Shown here one piece after another: positions 22,378 through 33,548 of a DNA stretch of 64,000 nucleotides. The position numbers and the translations under genes were made by a program. The DNA is from Plantago ovata (taxonomy: Eukaryota > Streptophyta > Magnoliopsida > Lamiales > Plantaginaceae), in assembly GCA_028274465.1 (NCBI GenBank), contig CM051458.1, positions 31,446,692 to 31,510,691 on the forward strand, in the 5' to 3' direction. Under the pieces are notes generated by a model. That model saw nothing but the letters and a program-made list of their open reading frames with translations, was not told the origin of the DNA and searched no databases. Numbering within the stretch: position 1 is the stretch's first letter; each line of letters starts with the position of its first letter.

Positions 22378-23188
22378 GTACCATACCAAGGGGAAGGAGT
22401 ATTCCCGTATGATTGCTGTGAAGAACCATGTCAAGGAAGGTGACCTCGCTAGATGTGCGTTCGAGCCAAGGGGTTTTGCAACAACGTCGTGGATTATCCA
22501 AGAGGATGAGCTAGAGTACACCTGGAGTAAGGACTCCTATGCCTATTCATGCACCACCGAAGGGACAGAAACCATTATTACGTCAGCGCTCCATCACAAG
22601 GACTGCAAAGTTCGAGTGAACTGGAAGGCACCGGGACATTCTCGCCGCGGCGGATTCAATCTTGAGTTCGCAGTTGCTAGAAGATTCCGAAGCGCTAGCT
22701 TGGTTCCAAAACATAATGACATGGGTACTCAGCACCTTGTTGGGGTGCCCCTTGCCTGCCTCTAAAGTGAGCATCATATAGACATCGGTCGGATCCACCG
22801 TAGAGAATGTGGTCGAAATTGGAGAAAAAGGTAGAAGACTTCTGAGTATCCGAGCGGCCTACTGTAACCTTCTCGTGATGTAAAACGTTGGAGGGGGAGG
22901 TCCTGATACCACTGCCCTTTCCCCTTCAACAGTTCACATCCTATTGGAAGGCTACAGGATGGAGGATTCCATAACATCGGCGGCTAATCTTGAGAATTCT
23001 ACCTGCCACTACAACTCTACTGGCGATGATGATGGTGACAGTAGTGACAATGAAGGCCATACGGGCAATGATGATTCTGATAGAGGAGTTGTTCCTGTCC
23101 GGCCTAAAAATGGAACTACCGCACCTACCAGAAGACCTGATGACACACTATAAAGCTCCCAGAGGAGGCCCAATAACTCATAAGCAGC
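22378..23188 (+). pseudogene. Element A second module: unrelated replacement of ORF2, function unknown
   Basis: The segment between the conserved acceptor and the point where similarity to other copies resumes (about 23189) has no visible match to ORF2 of B, C or D. A frame open from the exon start to 22765 contains YSRMIAVKNHVKEGDLARC, DELEYTWSKDSYAYSC and VRVNWKAPGHSRRGGFNLE. Another frame, with two stops between 22766 and 22943, continues as VGSTVENVVEIGEKGRRLL and ends with an acidic Asp/Ser tail (22944-23153). I do not recognise the protein. It may be a captured host fragment or a very divergent ORF2. The 810-bp length compares with about 1360 bp for ORF2. Confidence 0.5.
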
Positions 23189-24754
23189 ATACTCAGTCGA
23201 CCGAGGCCAAACCATGGGGTAACATCTAGTATCACATCTTATTTCCTCATTTTCTTACTGCTAGGGACTAGCGTTAATTTCATGAGGGGGGATGGGATTT
23301 AAGTGATCTGATGTTGTTAGTTTGGAGCTTTGTATTAGTAGGATGAGTATAGTACCTCGCATGCTTTATCCGTCTGCATTTGCATTTGCACGTTTACCGC
23401 TTTCTTAGATTTTTTAGGTTGCATTTCACTACATTCATCCTAAGATAGTCTTGCATGTTTTTTATGGAGTTTATTGCCGAATTTTTTTGAACTTTTTTAT
23501 TGGGTAGATCAACTAGCTATGCCATTAATCGTATGCTTCATCTCTATGAATTTGTTTGAGGTTTTTCTCGCTGGGCTTGTCACATTTATGTATTGCACTT
23601 AGTTAAGCATGGTAGTCTCGACATCACTTAGTGGTGTTTTCTCTACTGCGGTTCACGAAGGTCTTTATAATAGGATGATGCATGTTAGGGTCTTATGGTT
23701 GTTTTCCCGAGTAATTATGTACCTAAGAGGCAACAAGTCTTCACCATGCTTTGAGATTGCTAAATGCCTAGGAAGGAGGTAGTGTGAGGTTGTGTGATCC
23801 TTTGTTTATAACCTATTCTTCCGAATAGGTTTGGGGAGGGGGTTACACCATCGTTAGACTTGTTTCTGTTTTTCATTTTCGTATCGTGAGTTCATTTTGT
23901 CTTTTTCCGTAAATTTTGTACTCCAACCTATTCTTTCGAATAGGTTTGGGGAAGTCGTGTGAGTCATTTTGTTTCTCTTTTTGTTATGCTACTGCTGGCT
24001 AAAAAAATCGAAAAAAAAGAAAGAAAAATTCCAGAAAAAAAAAGAAAAATAAAATGAAAAAAAAAGAATCTGGAAAGAAAAAAAAGAAAAAAAAAAGAGA
24101 AGACCCCAAAAAAGCAAAGAAGGGTCCAAAAAAGAAAGCCAAATAGCAGTTTAGCAAAGTTTGAGTCTTTTCCATTTTTCGTATTGTTCGTATTCGTGTT
24201 GTAATTTTCTATTTTTATTTTTTATCTTTTTTGTCTTGAGTGTCATCTGTTCTAGACCACCCTCGTCCTGCCATTCAGGAAGTGGTGAATAGCTTAAGAC
24301 TTTACTTAAGAGATGGGTAGAATAGAGGAGTGTTATCTTTTATAGGGAACCCTCCTTCGTTTGATGAGAGCCAGTACTGGTTCGACCTCTTTTGAGGAAA
24401 AGTCTTAACATGGTGGAACAGCTGTAAGTCCTCAGTTTCATAGGCACGGGACAACCATTCGTATCTTAGCATGCTTCATTACGTCGTCACTGACTAGGTC
24501 CAGGTAGAGAATGTTACGAGAGACTATCTTGTCTTGACATAAGTGCTTATGTGGATGTGTATAAGTCAATCGAGGTATTCTTCAACCTATATTCATGCTT
24601 TGATTTATATGGTTTTGTTCATATGTTATTTGGTAGATTCAGTAGATTAGTTCATTTTATTTAGCATGAAACTCCATTTTGTGTCTTGCATGTTTTTTGT
24701 ATTAGAGTCTAGCTTAGTTGCTTGAGGACAAGCAAAGGTTCGGTTTGGGGAGTT
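23189..24754 (+). other. Element A conserved 3' region with hairpins, purine tract and PPT
   Basis: There is no gene. In order it holds a purine-rich PPT-like block GCTAGGGACTAGC...ATGAGGGGGGATGGG (about 23259-23297), a dyad around CATCACTTAGTGGTG (23620-23640), two hairpins with AACCTATTC/GAATAGGTT stems (23810-23831 and 23925-23946), and an A-rich purine tract (24001-24138). The true PPT, AAAGGTTCGGTTTGGGGAG (24734-24754), touches the 3' LTR. This block is shared by all copies, including the divergent element G. Confidence 0.8.
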
Positions 24755-26024
24755 TGATGAATGTGTATTTTACACTTTCATTCGAGTCTTTTTCACCTAT
24801 TTTAGCTATCCTCTATGTTAATTTAGCTATATTTTAGTACATTTTATTAGAATAGTGTCACGTTTCCCTTTAGATTTTATTTTACAGGTTTTGGTTGAAA
24901 TTCGAGGATTTCCGGGCAATTATAATAAAGTTGACAAGGAATTGGTGTTCCAGAAGCCTATTTGGAGTATCTGAAGATTTCCGGATATGATTTGAAGTCT
25001 AGGGGCTGAATCTGGAGGTTAGAAGGCTACTAGAAGTCAGAAACCGAGTCCAAAAAGGGGAAGAAATCCAAAAACGCGTCGAAAACGCGGAATTCCGCGA
25101 GAAATACTTTGGGCCGAACCGCCGCACCCTGGGGCGAACCGCCCCGTAGTTTTTCGAGGCCTATATATAGTGCTCAGTTGTTCTCCGAAAATCATATCTT
25201 TCCAGACCTACTTTCTCACCTCTCTGTATAGTTTTAGGTAGGGACTTCCCGGGGCCTGTCCTGGGAGTTCTGTAGCTTAGGGGATACTTTTTCATAGCAG
25301 ATTGGAGCTCGTAGGATCGCAATTCTTCGGAGATTGACAACATTCGGTAACTTGTATCTTACAGTTTAATCTACTTATTTTATTTATCTTTCAATATGTT
25401 TTCTTCTATGATTTCTGTTGATTGCATGCCTATTATGAGTAGCTAAACTTATCGTTGGTGGTAGTATGTGAATTCTTAGCGAAGGGAAGATAATCATGCT
25501 AATGGCTATATCGCGCATTATACTCCGTGTCATTGCTTCATTTCGTTGATCAGTTGCAACCAAAATTCTCGTATGTTGTATTAATTATTATGCACAATTG
25601 GACACTTGTCGACCATCAGACCAATTATCTTCGTAGTGTTGAATAATTACGGAACACATTAGGACAATCGTGATTGACTTGTCAGACCAATTATCTTCGT
25701 AGTGCTTAATATTTGCAACAGGACACTAGATTGATTCAAAGATCTCTATGCAAGACCGAGGAATTTATGCATGATTATCGACCCGTTATGTTAAGAAGGA
25801 CCATACTATCACCAATCTCCATTATCTGCTAGAAACCCCTTTGCTATCTGTTTGCTGTTTTTATATTCTAAATTAGATTTGATAAAGCTAGTTATAGTCC
25901 TGAGAGAACGACACTCGAGTCATTCTACTGCTACACTACGGTTTTCGTTGTAGTTGTGGATTGCCTTTGGCTAATTACAAATTTATTTGCTTGAATTCGG
26001 AGCACGACATCCGCACGTTCATCA
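24755..26024 (+). repeat. Element A 3' LTR
   Basis: It is 1270 bp and co-linear with 17808-19077, with a TATA box at 25161-25170. It abuts element B's inverted 3' LTR directly, so the two LTRs form an inverted repeat with no spacer beyond the 5-bp target duplication. Confidence 0.93.
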
Positions 26025-27285
26025 GATGCCGTGCTCCGAATTCAAGCAAATAATATTTTTTATTTAGCCAAAGGCAATCCACAACTACAACGAAAACCGT
26101 AGTGTAGCAGTAGAATGACTCGAGTGTCGTTCTCTCAGGACTATAACTAGCTTTATCAAATCTAATTTAGAATATAAAAACAGCAGACAGATAGCAAAGG
26201 GGTTTTTCTAACAGATAATAGAGATTGGTGATAGTATGATCCTTCAAAGCATAACGGGTCGATAATCATGCATAAATTCCTCGGTCGTGCATAGAGATCT
26301 TTGAATCAATCTAGTGTCCTGTTGCAAATATTAAGCACTACGAAGATAATTGGTCTGACAAGTCAATCACTATTGTCCTAATGTGTTCCGTAATTATTCA
26401 ACACTACAAAGATAAACTCGCGTCCAGGTCGACAAGTGTCCAATTGTGCATAATCATTAATACAACATACGAGAATTTAGGCTGTGCCTGATCAACGAAA
26501 TAAAGCAATGACACGGAATATAATGCGCGATATATCCATTAGCATGATTATCTTCCCTTCGCTAAGAATTCACATACTACCACCAATGATAAGTTTAGCT
26601 ACTCATAATAGGCATGCAATCAACAGAAATCATAGAAGAAAACATATTGAAAGATATATAACATAAGTAGATTAAACTGTAAGATACAAGTTACCGAAGG
26701 TTGTCAATCTCCGAAGAATTGCGATCCTACGAGCTCCAATCCGCTATGAAAAAGTGTCCCCTAAGCTACGGACCCCCAGAACAGACTCTGGAAAGTCCCT
26801 ACCTAAAACTACAGAGAGAGGTGAGAAAGTAGGTCTGGAAAGATATGATTTTCGGAGAAAACTGAGCAACTATATATAGGCTTCGAATTATTGTGGGGCG
26901 GTTCGCCCCACATTTGCGGCGGTTCGCCCGGCGGGTTTTTCGCGGAATTCCGCGTTTTCGACGTGTTTTTGGATTTCTTCCCCTTTTCGGACTCGGTTTC
27001 TGACTTCTAGTAGCCTTCTAACCTCAAGATTCGGCCCCTAGACTCCAAATCCCATCCGGAAACCTTCAGATACTCCAAATAGGCTTCTAGAACACCAATT
27101 CCTTGTCAACTTCAATATATTTACCCGGAAATCCTCGAATTTCAACCTAAACCTGTAAAATAAAATCTAAAGGGAAACGTGACACTATTCTAATAAAATG
27201 CATTAAAATATAGCTAAATTAACATAGAGGATAGCTAAAATAGGTGAAAAAGACTCGAATGAAAGTGTAAAATACACATTCATCA
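26025..27285 (-). repeat. Element B 3' LTR (main part)
   Basis: It continues from the 17 bp at 17791-17807 after the target duplication. Total length is about 1273 bp, 23 bp shorter than B's 5' LTR, because one palindrome unit is missing (two here, about 26890-26935, versus three at 34431-34493). A TATA box lies at 26870-26879 (minus). Confidence 0.92.
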
Positions 27286-28839
27286 AACTCCCCAAACCGA
27301 ACCTTTGCTTGTCCTCAAGCAACTAAGCTAGACTCTAATGCAAAAAACATGCAAGACACAAAATGGAGTCTCATGCCAAATAAAATGAACTAATCTACTG
27401 AATCTACCAAAAAACATATGAACATAAACCATATAAATCAAAGCATGAATATAGGTTGAAGAATACCTCGATTGACTTATACACATCCACATAAGCACTT
27501 ATCTCAAGACAAGATAGTCTCTCGTAACATTCTCTACCTGGACCTAGTCAGTGACGACGTAATGAAGCATGCTAAGATACGAATGGTTGCCCCGTGCCTA
27601 TGAAACTGAGGACTTACTGCTGTTCCACCATGTTAAGACTTTTCCTCAAAAGAGGTCGAACCAGTACTGGCTCTCATCAAACGAAGGAGGGTTCCCTATA
27701 AAAGATAACTCTCCCCTATTCTACCCATCTCTCAAGTAAAATCTTAAGCTATTCACCACTTCCTGAATGGCAGGACGAGGGTGGTCTAGAACAGATGACA
27801 CTCAAGACAAAAAAGATAAAAAATAGAAAATTACAACATGATTACGAACATTACAAAAATGGAAAAGACTCAACACTTTGCTAAACTGCTATTTGGCTTT
27901 CTTTTTTGGACCCTTCTTTGCTTGGGGTCTTTTCCCTTTTTTATTCTTTTTTTCTTTCCAGATTCCTTTTTTCTTTTTCTTTTCTCTTTTTTTTTTTTCT
28001 GGAATTTTTTCTTTCTTTTTTTCGATTTTTTTTTCTAGCCAGCAGTAGCATAACAAAAAGAGAAACAAAATGACTCACACGACTTCCCCAAACCTATTCG
28101 AAATAATAGGTTGGAGTACAAAATTTACGGGAAAGGAAAAATAAACCCACGATACGAAAATGAAAAACAGAAACAAGTCTATGATGGTGTAACCCCCTCC
28201 CCAAACCTATTCGGAAGAATTGGTTATAAACAAAGGACCACACAACCTCACACTACCTCCTTCCTAGGCATTTAGCAATCTCAAAGCATGGTGAAGACTT
28301 GTTGCCTCTTAGGTACATAATTACTCGGGAAAACAACCATAAAACCCTAACATGCATCATCCTATTATAAAGGCCTTCGTGAACCGCAGTAGAGAAAACA
28401 CCACTAAGTGATGTCGAGACTACCAAGCTTAACTAAGTGCAATACATAAATGTGACAAGCCAAGCGAGAAAGACTTCAAACAAATTCATTGAGATGAAGC
28501 ATACGATTAATGGCATAGTTAGTTGATCTACCCAATAAAAAAGTTCAAAAAATTCGGCAATAGACTCCATATAAAACATGCAAGACTATCCTAGGATGAA
28601 TGTAGTGAATGCAACCTAAAAAATCTAAGAAAGCCGTAAACGTGCAAATGCAAATGCAAACAAAGAACAAGATACTAATCAACACAAAGCTAAACAATAC
28701 TTAACATCATGGTTCACGTCCCATCCCCCTTACGATTCTTAAGCTAGCCCCTAGCAAAAGAGAATGAGTAATAAGAAGTGATACTAGATGTTACCGAATG
28801 GTTTGGCCTCGGTTGGCTGAGAGTGGACATGTAGAAGGA
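27286..28839 (-). other. Element B PPT and conserved 3' region
   Basis: The PPT (plus AACTCCCCAAACCGAACC) is at 27286-27303. The purine tract is at about 27885-28034 (T-rich on plus). Hairpins lie at 28091-28112 and 28204-28225, both with one stem mismatch. The block CCCATCCCCCTTACG...GCTAGCCCCTAGC near 28720-28757 is the degenerate internal PPT-like block. No gene is seen. Confidence 0.8.
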
Positions 28840-30100
28840 CTAATCATCGGGATGGTAGTCCCCATAAAAGTCACTCCACATGTCGTTCATGAACTCATTG
28901 GACTGTCGTAGAGCCTCCTGCTGTTGCTGGATGAGCTGTTGCTGCTCCCACATGTGCTGCCTATCCTCTCGACGATGCTCCTCGAATATCTCCCAATCGC
29001 GGTTGTGCTGGACAATGTGCCTGTCGAGGTCCTGTCGCATGGCCGCGTTGTTGGCATCAATTCTGTCGAAATGGCCGTCGAGGTAGGTACGGAATTCAGA
29101 GAAGTCAAATCCTCTAGACCCCTGTGGTGCTCGAGGTGGTGCATGCGGTGCTCGATGGACAAATGGAATATCTGGGATAGGGGTTTCGCCAACATCGGCC
29201 TCCATAGCATCCTCATGATCGGAATCATTTGGCTGGAATGGTGCTCCTACATCAGCAGCGGCAGCTGTGGGGTTCTTCAACTGATACCTGTTGAGCTGCT
29301 CCTCAATATCATCGACCCCATGATATTTGATGTAGGCTGTGATGAAGCTTGGGAAGATGAAAGGCTTCCTCGTCTTTTCCCAGTGGCGCTCGTACTCCTC
29401 ATACATAATGTGCCCTATGTCGATCTGATGTCCGTTTATGAGGCAGTAGAGGAGCTCGGCGTAGTAGGGCTGAATCCATGTGTCATTCTTCCTAGGGATC
29501 AAGTCGGAGATGCAAAATTTCATCATCACCTTAGCTTCAATGCTAAGGTCGCTATAACTGATCCGTCTAGGTTCTCCCCCGATTTCTGGATATCGGTACT
29601 CCCTGTTGCAGATCACGTCTGTGATGTGTCTCCCTATCCCCCTAGAGGCCCTCGAATATACGGTAGGCGTGGTCGCTCCCTGTGAATTCTTGTAGCCCAA
29701 AATGGATGAATGAAGAGATGTACTCTGGTGTCCACGGTATAATCAGGCCTCGGACTAGCACCCCATTCTTCTCCTCGAGATCCGTGTATCCAGTGTAGAA
29801 CTCTTGGAGGAGGCTCTCGTCGTAACCGTTGAACCTGTTTGAACTGTACCATGCCCAATTCCTTTGTGACCCCAATCGTGACAGCGTCCTATATCCCGCT
29901 CTATCTACTGCGGACTCGGGAATGTCAATCCTCCTATCTGGGATGATCGACCTTCCTCCGTCGGCCATCTCCGCCTCTAGCCTTTGACGCACCTCTATCG
30001 CAGCTACAGACAACTCGAACATATGGTGAGATGATTGGGAGCTTGATGCTACTCCCTTCCCCTTTTTGCTAGAGCCGGCTCTCCTTGATCTCGGTGCCAT
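28840..30100 (-). pseudogene. Element B ORF2 (Athila ORF-1 / plant Transposase_32-like), one frameshift
   Basis: The ATG at 30100-30098 lies five bases after the predicted splice acceptor (TTTGTAG at 30106). The N terminus is short, basic and Ser-rich (RSRRAGSSKKGKGVASS). The central domain reads NWAWYSSNRFNGYDESLLQ, then VLVRGLIIPWTPEYISSF, EAKVMMKFCISDLIPR and PFIFPSFITAYIKYHGVDD. A one-base insertion near 29677 shifts the frame between EFTGSDHAY and SRGIGRHITDVIC. The C terminus is Gln-rich and heptad-like (MWEQQQLIQQQQEALRQSN), a likely coiled coil, ending YGDYHPDD. The function is unknown. The fold resembles proteins annotated as ATHILA ORF-1 or putative plant transposon protein, judged by eye. 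Confidence 0.75.
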
Positions 30101-30105
30101 GATTC

Positions 30106-30645
30106 CTACAAACAGCAATTAGTATCTTGTACGATGCAAAACAGACCTATGCATATGTAAATATACGAGTGAACAAACGAGCAATATTTTCAAAAATCCA
30201 ACTCCTCAAAAACCCAAAGTTTAGTCTAGCTAATTCAATACGCAATATATCAATGTAACTACTACAATAACATATCACATTATGCTCTTGCTAAACAACA
30301 AATGCCTTGAATCACAAGGTTCAATCCATACCATAAAAATCAAAAATCTAGCATAAATCCTCAATTCCATCAATCATGCATTCTACCAATACATCCATCA
30401 TTATCATATCAACAAACACATGTTTAAGCATGGAATGAAAGTAAGAGATACACTTCCCTAACAAGACACATATCATCTAATTAGCTAAAATCTCAAATCA
30501 TCAAATCAAGCCTAATTGAACATGTAATTGATAATGAATAACGAATCTAACCACATATAACATCAACCCATATATCATACAAGCTTAATTGAAGCAAAAA
30601 TCAAAAATCCCCAAATTTAAAAAATTAGGCTTCATGTGATAATAC
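30106..30645 (-). other. Probable intron before ORF2, element B (540 bp)
   Basis: On the minus strand the donor GGATTTGAG|GTATTATC and acceptor CTGTTTGTAG|GAATCATGGC match those of A and D in position and sequence. The exon upstream (about 30646-30860) is pyrimidine-rich. Confidence 0.7.
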
Positions 30646-30870
30646 CTCAAATCCGGAAATTGAATGAGCTAGGAAGAAATTTGTTCGGATAGAAAGATAG
30701 AGCACGTAATGGGCTTCGATTGAAGCTAAAGAACACACAAAATGATGGAGAGATGAAGAAGTTATGAAGATTTGAAGTTATTTTGAATATGGAGGAAATT
30801 TTGGAGTTAGGAAGATGAAAATGGAGGAAAATGAGAGATTGGGGATGAAATCCCCGATTTTCTCTCTGGT

Positions 30871-30992
30871 GGCCGTTCGCCCCACCTCTGGGGCGAACCG
30901 CCCCGTGCGGGGCGAACCGCCCCGCACGTCCGGAGCGCGCGCGCGCGCTCTGGACGTGGGGCGATTCGCCCCCCACTCCTGAGGTGGGAGAC
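30871..30992 (-). promoter_or_regulatory. Element B internal GC-rich palindrome array
   Basis: It holds repeated GGGGCGAACCGCCCC palindromes (for example 30899-30905 onward and 30919-30935), a CG-alternating stretch at 30936-30949 and GGGGCGATTCGCCCCCC at the right side. It occupies the same position relative to gag-pro and intron as in A, C and D. Confidence 0.6.
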
Positions 30993-31242
30993 GAACGTTT
31001 TGAAATAAAAATGCGGTTTTTAGTCCCCGAAAAATCATTTTCCTAAAAAAAAATCACTCGAAAAGTCGCACTCGAACACAACATAAGCACATATGACACA
31101 GAAACGAACAAATTCACATATGAAAAGCAAATTGTTCAAGTATGAATGCATGCAATAAAGCGGTAAAGAAAGCGATAAAAACCCGGGTTGCCTCCCGGAT
31201 AGCGCCATTGTTTAAAGTCTCTGACTCGACTCCTGTCTTCGC

Positions 31243-33403
31243 CTATCTTTTCCTTCTGAGGGTACTAGACTTCCCCTTCACGAGTCTCCTTCCCGTGCCT
31301 CGATCCTGTGAATAAGAGTGAACATAGACGTTAAGACCAATGTAATCAATAGTGTTAGAAGTATCAGGTGGATCAGGTGGATCGGATATGGCTTGAAACA
31401 CATGTTGCTTGCCATCCACTTCAATAGTGCAAGTTCTTTGGTAGATGTCCATCACGGAGCGTAGCTTAGTCAAGAATGTTCGTCCTAAGAGTATGACATC
31501 CCCCGTTCCTGGTGCTGACGCCGGCATAATTACAAAATCGGTGTAGACAGAAGCTTCACCAATCTTGACTAATACATTCATCACAACGCCTTCGGGTTTC
31601 ACAAGGGATCCATCCGCCAGTTGCACAATAGCCTTATGCACAGTTAGTTCTCCAAGGTTACTCTTCTCGAAAACATTCAAAGGGGAGCACATTAGAGTAG
31701 GATCATGTGTCTAGTGTGGCTCGGACATCTTCAAGTTCCCCAATCCCGACCTCAACATCGAAACTTTGAGGGAGTGGCTCGGGATCCTCTTGCTCCTCTT
31801 CACTCTTGTTAGTACCAAGGTCCTTTTCTTCTTCTTCGGCTTGTGGGGGCATTTCCCTCTTGCAACTCTCGCACTTAGCAACCTTCTTGATGGTGATTTC
31901 AACAGGTAGATCACCCACTAAGGTAATGGGCATCGACTTCTCAGTGTTGCTAGGCAGCTTGCCTTGCTCCCTACTTGCTCCTCGGTCGATCAACTCTTGC
32001 ATCTTTTGATGGGCAAGCCTAGTGCTCTCTTCCAACCTATCAAGCCTTGCCCTAGTCTTCTCAGAATCTTCTTCATAACGTTTGAGAAAACTTTGGGTGT
32101 GATCAACCATCTTTTGCAAGTTCTCCATTAGTTGAGCCGACTTCGACTTCGATGGCTCTTTCGGAGCGGGGTTTTCGTAGTGGTCATTACCATAGTTTAG
32201 CCTACTACGGTCTTGGTTAGGTCCATAAGTTTGGTTAGCCGGTGCATATCCTTGATTGTTTCGGAATCCTCTTCTCCAAAATCCACCTCGAGGGTTCCTA
32301 CCGTCTTGTCCGTAGCTAACTTCTTGAGTACCAAACTCCGTAGCAAAGGCTTCTTCTTCGCCTCCTCGAGCCCAGTTGCCATCATCGTATGCCAGCTCCG
32401 ATCTACACATATGAGCCCCATGCCCATAGTTCTTGCATATTCGGCATACTTCGTTCGAAACAGTTGTTCCGGTGGCGCTCTTGAGGACTTGCTTCAATTC
32501 GTTGGTAAAGCACTCGAATTGATCCCCATTCCCTCTATACATAAGGGCTTCTTGAGTCGGTGGAGCTTCAGGTCCACGTCTCCTAACCATTGCTCTTGGG
32601 TCCTTGAACTGCGAACCCTTAGCAAGCCTTTCGAAAACTGCCCAGACGGCTTCTGCGGTTTCCTCCCAAATATTGCCTCGGCATTGGAAATCCACCACTT
32701 GTTGGTTCTCGAAGGTTAGTCCATTGTAGAAGTGTTGGACTAGGTCAGAAAGTTCAAAACCATGGTGAGGGCACTTGTTCGTGAGATCTTAGAACCTCTC
32801 GAATGCGGTGTAGATGGTCTCATCATAGTCCTGCTTGAATCCAGTGATCGGCGCCGTTAGCGCGGTAGTCAAGGTGTGAGGGAAGTATTTCTCCATGAAA
32901 GCTGAAAAAACCTTCTCCTAAGTGTCCAGCGAGCCTGCTGGTAGAGAACTCAACCATGACTTGGCTCTGTCGCCAAGTCCCATAGCAAACACCTTCATCC
33001 TTAACTCATCCGTTGTTATGTCAGCTCCGGGTCGTGGGAGTTGGTTGACGAAATCATCGATATCGTGCAAGTACCCCATCACATCTTCCCTTGATAAGCC
33101 ATAGAACCTCGGAAGTTGTTGGAATGCGTGGTTCTTGATCTCCAGATCTCGGGTTGCAGACGAAAGAACAATCGCCGGTCCCCTCATACGATCCTTGGTG
33201 GGTTGAACCCATGCTTTCAGTGGTCTAGCTTCTGCCATTCCGTCGATTTCCTTGAAAAGACTGAGTAGAGATTCATAGAAATCGGTATCCTCTATTTCCT
33301 CTAGTGCGCGCCTTTCAAGTAGTCGCCTTCTTTGGTGGTAGACTCTGTCGATCTCAGCAATTGAATTGGCAAGCGGTGTTCCTGCAGAACGTGTATGCGG
33401 CAT
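31243..33403 (-). pseudogene. Element B gag-protease, multiply broken
   Basis: It is homologous to gag-pro of A over its whole length. The start ATG is at 33403. It shares the in-frame TAG of A (32918-32920) after SLDT. A second stop (TAA, 32789-32791) follows within the capsid domain. The zinc knuckle CRICKNYGHGAHMC is intact near 32445-32404. The protease active site is destroyed: the DTG codons read Asp-Thr-stop (31703-31705), followed within 30 bases by a frameshift. The ILLGRTFL motif survives in the shifted frame near 31485. It is a non-functional copy. Confidence 0.88.
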
Positions 33404-33527
33404 ACACTATCTGTAACAGACTAGGAAAGCAGTATCAGAGAGAGATTAAAAAGGAAAACTAAAACTAGTAGAATTAGGAATCTAAAGATGAAAATATAAA
33501 CAAATTAAACAGAAAAATGGAGTATAG

Positions 33528-33545
33528 TCCCCGGCAACGGCGCCA
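33528..33545 (-). other. Element B primer binding site (tRNA-Asp, perfect)
   Basis: On the minus strand it reads TGGCGCCGTTGCCGGGGA, the exact complement of the 3' end of plant tRNA-Asp, three bases after the LTR. Confidence 0.95.
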
Positions 33546-33548
33546 ATT

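Larger units (their letters stand above)
17808..26024 (+). mobile_element. Athila-like element A (non-autonomous, youngest copy)
   Basis: It is an 8.2-kb element with equal-length LTRs (1270 bp each, 17808-19077 and 24755-26024) and target repeats GATGT (17803-17807) and GATGC (26025-26029). By eye the LTRs differ at roughly two dozen sites, about 2%, the signature of a fairly recent insertion. It encodes a gag-pro frame with one in-frame TAG and, behind a conserved array and intron, a second module unrelated to ORF2 of B, C and D. No polymerase or integrase is present, so it must use enzymes in trans. Confidence 0.93.
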
